Shown in pieces: positions 1 through 4,989 of a stretch of DNA of 7,077 nt. This stretch comes from JBCDBY01 sp039182715 (GTDB lineage Bacteria; Planctomycetota; PLA2): assembly GCA_039182715.1 (NCBI GenBank), contig JBCDBY010000239.1, positions 1-7,077 on the forward strand. Reading direction: 5' to 3'. The position numbers and the translations under genes are program-made. Under the pieces are notes generated by a model. That model saw only the letters and a program-made list of their open reading frames with translations. It made no database searches and was not told where the DNA came from. The first letter of the stretch is position 1, and each line of letters starts with the position of its first letter.

Positions 1-1532
1 CCCCACGGGGTGGTGCCGCCGGAGCAGTCGCTCATGATGCCGACCGCGATGCCCTCCGGCAGCTCGCCCCCCGCATCGTCGCGCTGCCGGTTCGCCAGCG
101 TGACGCCGCCCTGCACGCGCGCAAGCGTGCCGTCCGTCGCGTCGTAGCGCATGTTCTTGGCGGTGCGATCGACCGTCCAGCGCTTCGTGCGCGCATCCTG
201 CGTGACGCGCAGCCAGCTACCGCCGAGCTGCCGCTTGTACCAGGTGGTGTAGGCGGCCACGGCATTGCGGTCCCACTTCGTGCCGTCGGCGACGTCGAAG
301 TCGAAGACGCCCTTGCGGCGCAGGAAGAGCGCGAGGGTGTAGTGCTGGTCGGTCGGCGCCGACCCGACGCGCGGCCGCTTGCCGGAGACGTACTCGTGGT
401 TGACCCAGAGCCAGCCGCGATCCGGCGCGCCGTGCCAGGCCGGCGGGTTACCGTCGGCGTTCCAGCCGTCGCCGAGGAAGCTGACGTAGTCGTTGTTGGC
501 GCCGAAGCGCGCCTCGCCATCCTCGCGCAGCGGGTCGAGCCAGCGCACGACCACGTTCCAGCGCAGACCGGTGATCACGCGCACGTCGTCGCACGCGCGA
601 TTCGTGAGCGGGAACTCGAGGCCCCGCCGCACGGCCCACGCGGGATCCTCGTTGAGTCGCGCGATCATCGCCTTCACGTAGCCGGGGATGTCCCGCGGCG
701 CGTCGTCGCCGCCAAAACCGCTCGGCTTCTTGAAGTTGACGGCGACGACCGAGGAGAGCGGACGATGGTCGGGCGCACGCAACGCGTTGCGATCGCGCTC
801 CGCGGGGAAGGCGCTCGGCCGGTCGTCCTCGCCGGGGTGCTGCACCGCGAAGAAGAGCGTCGACGCATCGGCGTTGAAGGCGGGGCCGGTCGCTTCGGCG
901 TTGCTGGGACACGCCGCGACGCGGAACGCCTGTCCGAAAGTCGGAGAGCGCGTGTGCGCGTGCGCCGGATCGAGATCGAGATAGTAGAGAGCGTCGGCCG
1001 TACCGTTCGTGCCGAAGTTGCCGTCGGTCCCGAACCAGATGCCGCCGTCCGCATCGATCGCGAGGTTATCGACGTTGGCGACGTCGTACGCGCCGCGACC
1101 CGCCGTGGCGGCGCCGCGCATCCGATCGCTCTCCAGCACGACGCGCACGTGCGCGATCGACTCGCTGGTTCCGTCGTGCACGCGCAGCTCGAAGCCGTAG
1201 GTGCCGGCCGGGAGTGCGCCGCGCACGCGGGCGGTCAGCGTATCCTCGTCCTCGAGTCGCGCGGCGGCGCTCGGCGGCTGCTCGACCAGCCGCCAGGCGT
1301 AGAGCAGCGTGTCGTTTTCGGCGTCGGACGCGCGCCCCTGGAGCCGGAACGGCTGGCCGGCGCGCGGCTGGCCGACCGGGTGGCCGGAGACGAGCGGCGC
1401 CCGGTTGGGCACCTTCTTCTTCTCCGAGCAGGCGACGAGCGAAAGAAGCAGGCAAAGGAGAATGCGCACGCCGCCATTGTCGGGATTGCGCGCAAAGAAA
1501 CCCCAAATCACGCGGTTTTCAAGCCGCACCAT
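1..1532 (-). CDS. PhoX/DUF839-type beta-propeller lipoprotein with N-terminal PKD-like domain, 3' end outside window
   Basis: An uninterrupted minus-strand frame of 510 full codons runs from an ATG at 1532 off the left edge. Residue numbers count from that ATG. Residues 23-35 (RILLCLLLSLVAC) form a lipoprotein signal ending in an LVAC lipobox with Cys35, so the protein should be a lipid-anchored envelope protein. Residues about 44-134 look like a PKD/cadherin-like Ig fold (GRASDAENDTLLYAW, then YGFELRVHDG). After this come motifs of the PhoX/DUF839 family, which includes calcium- and iron-dependent alkaline phosphatases: DNLAIDADGGIWFGTDG (155-171), GPAF and QHPGED (216-236), FGANNDYVSFL (343-353), WLWVNHEYVSG (374-384) and CSGGTTPWG (503-511). 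In ordinary PhoX proteins the first two lie near the C-terminus and the last three near the N-terminus, so the order is reversed here. Start: no clear Shine-Dalgarno precedes ATG 1532; an in-frame GTG at 1469 would give a compact signal with Cys14 and is a serious alternative. Family assignment is fairly firm; phosphatase activity is not shown, since the rest of the active site is outside the window. Confidence 0.85.
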   Translation of the reverse strand, partial: MVRLENRVIWGFFARNPDNGGVRILLCLLLSLVACSEKKKVPNRAPLVSGHPVGQPRAGQPFRLQGRASDAENDTLLYAWRLVEQPPSAAARLEDEDTLTARVRGALPAGTYGFELRVHDGTSESIAHVRVVLESDRMRGAATAGRGAYDVANVDNLAIDADGGIWFGTDGNFGTNGTADALYYLDLDPAHAHTRSPTFGQAFRVAACPSNAEATGPAFNADASTLFFAVQHPGEDDRPSAFPAERDRNALRAPDHRPLSSVVAVNFKKPSGFGGDDAPRDIPGYVKAMIARLNEDPAWAVRRGLEFPLTNRACDDVRVITGLRWNVVVRWLDPLREDGEARFGANNDYVSFLGDGWNADGNPPAWHGAPDRGWLWVNHEYVSGKRPRVGSAPTDQHYTLALFLRRKGVFDFDVADGTKWDRNAVAAYTTWYKRQLGGSWLRVTQDARTKRWTVDRTAKNMRYDATDGTLARVQGGVTLANRQRDDAGGELPEGIAVGIMSDCSGGTTPW

Positions 1533-1534
1533 TT

Positions 1535-1598
1535 GAAGAATGCGGTGGCCCGGGAGGGCTGAGAATAGGGCCGGGTGTGCCGGGCCACCGCGAAGAAT
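1535..1598. repeat. 50-bp inverted-repeat unit (12-bp perfect arms) flanked by 7-bp direct repeats
   Basis: Perfect arms GCGGTGGCCCGG (1542-1553) and CCGGGCCACCGC (1580-1591) enclose a 26-nt centre. Immediately outside both arms stands the same 7-mer GAAGAAT (1535-1541 and 1592-1598), in direct orientation. The unit ends only 2 nt before the possible ATG of the lipoprotein gene. Direct repeats exactly abutting inverted repeats are the signature of a target-site duplication around a tiny non-autonomous element. The same DNA would also fold into a 12-bp RNA hairpin in the leader of the lipoprotein gene, or serve as a dyad operator. There is no T-run after either arm, so an intrinsic terminator is unlikely. 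The repeat geometry is seen directly; its origin is inferred. Confidence 0.6.
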
Positions 1599-1713
1599 CA
1601 GGATCCACGAAAGGGGAGGATCGACTCCTAGTCGGCCGCATTATCCGCCGCGGCGCGGCCACGAGCTATCGGGTGAAGTGCTCATTTGGGCCGGGGGCCA
1701 GGGGCCGGCAGCC
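1599..1713. other. Intergenic region after the CofD-like gene; small GC dyads only
   Basis: No gene is seen here. On the minus strand, just after the CofD-like stop, 1690-1709 contains a GCCGG/CCGGC dyad with a 10-nt GC-rich centre, a weak stem without a T-run, so it is not called a terminator. Further on are a 5-bp dyad with a 3-nt loop (CGACT at 1622-1626, AGTCG at 1630-1634) and a GGCCGC/GCGGCC pair (1634-1639 and 1655-1660). A GATAAT hexamer (minus strand, around 1642-1647) resembles a -10 box, but no matching -35 was found, so no promoter is called. Confidence 0.4.
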
Positions 1714-2886
1714 CTACGCAAAGGACAAAAGCATCTTCACGACCCGCTCGGGGTCGTAGAGGCTCTGCTCGTCCTCGGACAGCTGCATCCGGACGACCTC
1801 GATGCCCTCCAGCGCCAACCGGAAGACGTTCGGCACCCCGCCGTAGAGATCGTCCCGCCGGTCGCAGACGAGCGTGCTGACGATCTGCCTCGTCGGCACG
1901 TCGTCGCCCGCGTCGGCGCGCACCGCATCGACGATGCGCTGGACGCCGTCCTCCACGAACATGCCGAGCTGCTCCGGATCGCGGCCCGCGTTGGGCAGGT
2001 AGATCTTCGGAGCATCGCTCTCGACGATCGCGCGTCCGACGCCCGCCGGCAGCAGATTGCAGAGCACGCTCGAGAAGAAGCTGCCCATCGGATAGACGAT
2101 CAGCTCGGCGCGCGCGATCCGCTCGAGCACGTCGGGGCTGGCCGCCGACTCGGTGCGCTGGCCGCCGCGCGTCAGGAACAGCTCCTCGATCGGCGAGGCG
2201 ATCGGCTCGACCTCCTTGCCGGTCAGGTTGTGCTGGCCGATGCAGGCGGTGCCGTCCACCAGCGTCGCCCCGAGCTGCAGGTCGTCCTCCGTCACCGGCC
2301 GCACGACGCCGCGCACCCCCACGAAGTCGCTGAGCGTCTGCAGCACCGTCGCCATGTCGCGATGCTCGCGCAGATAGCCGCCGGCGAGCACGAGGTTGCC
2401 GACGCTGGCGTGCCGCAGGTCGAAGTCGTCCGGCATCGCTTCCGCGCAGCTGCCGAGCAGTTCCCGCACGACGGTACGCGCGGGCTCCGCGATCGGGTCG
2501 ATGAGCGGGTCGCCCCCGTCCACCATCGCGGAGAGCCGGGCGCGCAGCTCCGCCGGCTCCGCCTCGCCGGGCAGCCGGAACGACATGAGCTGGAAGAGCG
2601 CGGGGTCGGCGCCGGGCCCCTCGTCGGCGAGCGCCAGCAGCCGGTTGCGCAGGTCCCCCACCGAGAGCATGCCGAACGCGCGCCGAATCTCCGCCGAGCT
2701 GCCGCCCGAGTCGAACGGCGTTACGATGTGGACGGAATTCCACGTGTAGCGCTTGAGCGCGCGCGCGACGCCGCGCAACGCGCTGCCGCCGCTGAAGAAG
2801 AGAATCCGCGGGCCCTGCGCCGGACTGCGCCAGTACTGTTCGAGCCGCTCCTCGCCGGGATTGGGATCAGGCACTCCTCCCATCAT
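1714..2886 (-). CDS. CofD/YvcK-related protein, GAK-system CofD-like type
   Basis: The 390-residue protein has the whole CofD/YvcK fold signature. It begins with a glycine-rich nucleotide-binding strand-loop FFSGGSALRG (30-39), followed by DSGGSS (59-64), FGMLSVGDLRNRL (71-83), SVGNLVLAGGYL (161-172), GQHNLTGKEV (217-226) and VYPMGSFFSSVLCNLL (264-279). CofD proper transfers a phospholactyl group during F420 synthesis, while YvcK proteins bind UDP-sugars and control carbon flux and cell-wall supply. The SPAQGPRILFFSGG entry and the short basic helix after it match, from memory, the CofD-related family of the GAK gene system (ATP-grasp, amphi-Trp, HprK-like kinase). None of those partners lies in this window. 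It is probably cytoplasmic; no signal or membrane segment is present. The tandem ATG ATG start lies 13 nt after the upstream HAD stop, without a clear Shine-Dalgarno, so translation is probably coupled. Superfamily is firm, GAK subtype likely, substrate unknown. Confidence 0.88.
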   Translation of the reverse strand: MMGGVPDPNPGEERLEQYWRSPAQGPRILFFSGGSALRGVARALKRYTWNSVHIVTPFDSGGSSAEIRRAFGMLSVGDLRNRLLALADEGPGADPALFQLMSFRLPGEAEPAELRARLSAMVDGGDPLIDPIAEPARTVVRELLGSCAEAMPDDFDLRHASVGNLVLAGGYLREHRDMATVLQTLSDFVGVRGVVRPVTEDDLQLGATLVDGTACIGQHNLTGKEVEPIASPIEELFLTRGGQRTESAASPDVLERIARAELIVYPMGSFFSSVLCNLLPAGVGRAIVESDAPKIYLPNAGRDPEQLGMFVEDGVQRIVDAVRADAGDDVPTRQIVSTLVCDRRDDLYGGVPNVFRLALEGIEVVRMQLSEDEQSLYDPERVVKMLLSFA

Positions 2887-2900
2887 CGGCGGGAAGGGGG

Positions 2901-3599
2901 CTATTCCGAAAGTTCCGGCACCGGCGCCCGATCGAGAGCCTGCCAGAGCCGGTCGTCATCCTCGAAGTGGTCGAGGAACGTACGAGCCCCCTCGTCACGC
3001 AGCGGCTCGGGCGGCCGCACCGCCGTGACCGCGACGAAACCGGCCCCGATGGCGCGTGCGGCGCGGACGTCATGCGTACCGTCGCCGAGGTAGACGACGC
3101 GTTCGAACCGCTCCACGCCGTGCCGCGCGCGGGCCCGCTCGACGGCGGCCCGCAGAATGTCGGGGCGGCGATGCGCGTCGTCGGCGCAGCCGATCGGCCG
3201 CTCGTCGCACCAGTCGAGTCCGGCCCAGCGGAACTTCACTTCCGCCGTGGAGCGCCAGTTGCCGGTGGCGAGACCAATCGCCCACTGGGGATGCGCCTCC
3301 ACGCGGTGCAGCACGTCCCGTGCGCCGCGCACCGGCTCCGCCGAGACGTCCGCTGCCTGCAGCCCCCCGAGGAACCGGTCGTGGACCGCCTGCATTTCGT
3401 CGGACGAGGGCGCGCGCCCGTGCGCGTGATGGAAGTGCGCGGCGGTCAGGCCGGAGTCGGTGCAGTCAGGGTCGAGCGACCAGTCGAGCGTCAGCCCCGG
3501 CACTTCCGCGACGGTCGCGATCGCCTCGGACAGGAGGTCGTTGCAATAGCCGAGCGTACGGGTGAGGGTTCCGTCGATGTCGAAGAGCGCGAGCTTCAC
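2901..3599 (-). CDS. HAD-superfamily hydrolase (phosphoglycolate phosphatase-like)
   Basis: This 232-residue cytoplasmic protein carries all four HAD motifs. Motif I is DIDGT (7-11), with Asp7 as the expected nucleophile and Asp9 as acid/base. Motif II is the Thr of ATGN (Thr112). Motif III is probably an Arg in HRRPDIL (143-149). Motif IV is LGDGTHD (171-177), whose acidic residues bind magnesium. Residues about 15-90 form the helical cap between motifs I and II, as in phosphoglycolate phosphatase-type enzymes acting on small phosphate esters. The start is a GTG at 3599, chosen because MKLALFDIDGT is the normal HAD beginning; it follows the FadL stop by only 3 nt, with no evident separate ribosome site, so expression is likely by translational coupling. 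The CofD-like gene follows after 13 nt. The pairing suggests that it removes phosphate from a metabolite related to the CofD-like step or to FadL cargo, but the substrate cannot be read from the sequence. Confidence 0.9.
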   Translation of the reverse strand: MKLALFDIDGTLTRTLGYCNDLLSEAIATVAEVPGLTLDWSLDPDCTDSGLTAAHFHHAHGRAPSSDEMQAVHDRFLGGLQAADVSAEPVRGARDVLHRVEAHPQWAIGLATGNWRSTAEVKFRWAGLDWCDERPIGCADDAHRRPDILRAAVERARARHGVERFERVVYLGDGTHDVRAARAIGAGFVAVTAVRPPEPLRDEGARTFLDHFEDDDRLWQALDRAPVPELSE

Positions 3600-3602
3600 G
3601 CG

Positions 3603-4907
3603 CTAGAAGGTACCCGTGATTCCCAACGAGAACGCATCGACTTCCGCGTTCACCCGCCCGCGCAGGTTCCCTGCCGCCTCGTCCGTGATATCGATGCTGG
3701 TCGGATCGATGAAGAGATGGAAGTACGAGAAATGGAGAACCGCCTTCTCGGAAATCTCGTACGAGACGCCCAGCGCGAGCCAGATGCGGTCGTTGTCCGC
3801 CAGGCGCGGACCGCGCGTGCTGTCCGGCACCGGCGACTGGTCCCACGCAACCCCCATCCGGAAGGTCCAGCGGTCGCTCAGCTCCCAGATCCCGCCGACC
3901 GAAACCCGCCAGGAATCGCGCCAGGAGAAATCCTGGATCGTCGTGGGCTGGTTCGGGTTCGCGTAGGTGATCTTGAGCGTTTCGACTCGGCTCCACTCCG
4001 TCCACGCAACGTCCCACACGACGGCCCACGTGTCGTGGACCTTGTGATAGCCGGACAGGATGACCTTGCTGGGCAGCGTCAACCGCACCTCGGCGTCCGT
4101 GTCGACGAAGGCCCCGGTCGCGCCGACAATCGGCGCGGCTTCCTCCGGCACGTCGTAGGTCGCGCGCCCGTTGATGGTGTGCACGACGGCCGAGCGGAAC
4201 GAGAACCCGATGCGGTTGCCCTCATTGATCTCGAACAGCGCGCCCGCCGTCCAGCCGAAGCCCCAGTTGTCGCCGCTCACCTTGAATCCACCGTCGTTCT
4301 GCTGCGGCAGGAGGCCGGGGATCATGTTCCCGAAGCCGATGGTGCCGAAGTCGATCTGGTTCTCGAGCGTCGCTTCCAGGTACTGGATGCTGACGCCGGC
4401 ACCGATCGACCACTGCTTGTTGATGCGGAACGACGCCGCCGGGTTGATGTTGATGACGGTGATCTCGCTGTTCGTGGCGAAGTAGCGCACGGTGGAGCTC
4501 TTGGACCACTCGGTGGAAAGCCCGAACGGAACGTTGAGCCCGATCCCGGCCACCCAGCGATCCCCGAACGAACGCGACAGGTAGAGATTCGGGACGATGC
4601 CGTTCTCGCCGCCGTTGTCGCGCGTGGCGCCCTCCATGGGCGTGCCCGCGGCGCTGGTGGATCCACCGTCCTTGAATGCGCCGTCGATGATCAGCGCGTG
4701 GATGCCGGCGTTGTAGTTCCAGCCCTTCTTCAGCCCCGCCATCGCGGCGGGATTGAAGTAGATCACGCTCGCGTTCGTCGCGGCGGCGGCGCGGCCGGCG
4801 AAGGCGGTCCCCATCAGCTCGACATCCTGCTCATCCAGTTCGAAGCCGGCGGCGTGGACGGCGTGCGGGAGGAACGCGATCAGAAGGACGATTCGAATCG
4901 TGCGCAT
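3603..4907 (-). CDS. FadL/TodX-family outer-membrane transport protein
   Basis: The 434-residue protein starts with a signal peptide (MRTIRIVLLIAFLPHAVHA, cleavage expected after Ala19). The mature N-terminus has the FadL hatch signature: GFELDEQDVELMGTAFAGRA (21-40), then ASVIYFNPAAM (46-56). Further family features are VPFGLSTEW and INPAASFRI, repeated amphipathic beta strands, and a C-terminal phenylalanine (ITGTF) of the kind recognised by the outer-membrane assembly machinery. FadL proteins form 14-stranded barrels with an N-terminal plug and admit long-chain fatty acids or other hydrophobic compounds such as aromatics; the cargo here is unknown. The ATG at 4907 is chosen over longer readings because GGAG (4919-4916) lies 8 nt upstream and the signal peptide begins there; the longer frame would need a TTG at 4937. 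The gene is followed at 3 nt by the HAD gene. Its ribosome site is inside a strong hairpin. Confidence 0.93.
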   Translation of the reverse strand: MRTIRIVLLIAFLPHAVHAAGFELDEQDVELMGTAFAGRAAAATNASVIYFNPAAMAGLKKGWNYNAGIHALIIDGAFKDGGSTSAAGTPMEGATRDNGGENGIVPNLYLSRSFGDRWVAGIGLNVPFGLSTEWSKSSTVRYFATNSEITVININPAASFRINKQWSIGAGVSIQYLEATLENQIDFGTIGFGNMIPGLLPQQNDGGFKVSGDNWGFGWTAGALFEINEGNRIGFSFRSAVVHTINGRATYDVPEEAAPIVGATGAFVDTDAEVRLTLPSKVILSGYHKVHDTWAVVWDVAWTEWSRVETLKITYANPNQPTTIQDFSWRDSWRVSVGGIWELSDRWTFRMGVAWDQSPVPDSTRGPRLADNDRIWLALGVSYEISEKAVLHFSYFHLFIDPTSIDITDEAAGNLRGRVNAEVDAFSLGITGTF

Positions 4908-4913
4908 GGCGGT

Positions 4914-4954
4914 GTCTCCGGCGCCCGGCTCCCCCAACCGGGCACGCCGGAGAC
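4914..4954 (-). promoter_or_regulatory. 15-bp hairpin that buries the ribosome binding site of the FadL gene
   Basis: In the minus-strand RNA the 5' arm is GTCTCCGGCG (4954-4945), a 2-nt bulge, then CCCGG (4942-4938). A 9-nt loop follows (4937-4929), then CCGGG (4928-4924) and CGCCGGAGAC (4923-4914). All 15 pairs are Watson-Crick. The GGAG ribosome site (4919-4916) is wholly within the 3' arm, and the ATG follows the stem by 6 nt. The pairing is visible directly; a role in limiting FadL translation, in protecting the mRNA end of the upstream gene, or as a protein-binding dyad is inference. There is no T-run, so it is not a normal intrinsic terminator. Confidence 0.65.
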
Positions 4955-4989
4955 ATTAACCAAACGGCAACGATTCGACCACGCAACCT

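Noticed and set aside
342..1562. 406-codon plus-strand open frame
   Set aside because: It is antisense to the PhoX-type lipoprotein frame, which carries convincing motifs over its whole length; this one has none.
1690..1709. Intrinsic terminator after the CofD-like gene
   Set aside because: Only a 5-bp stem with a 10-nt centre and no T-run on either strand.
1540..3093. 517-codon plus-strand open frame
   Set aside because: It is antisense to the CofD-like gene and runs through the intergenic repeat unit; composition is Arg/His/Glu-rich and no family is recognisable.
4908..4937. Longer FadL reading starting at TTG 4937
   Set aside because: It would place ten residues before a good signal peptide and begin inside the hairpin loop; the ATG at 4907 has a well-spaced GGAG.
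4914..4954. Intrinsic terminator between the PD40 and FadL genes
   Set aside because: The stem is strong, but no T-run follows it on either strand, and the FadL start codon is only 6 nt beyond it.
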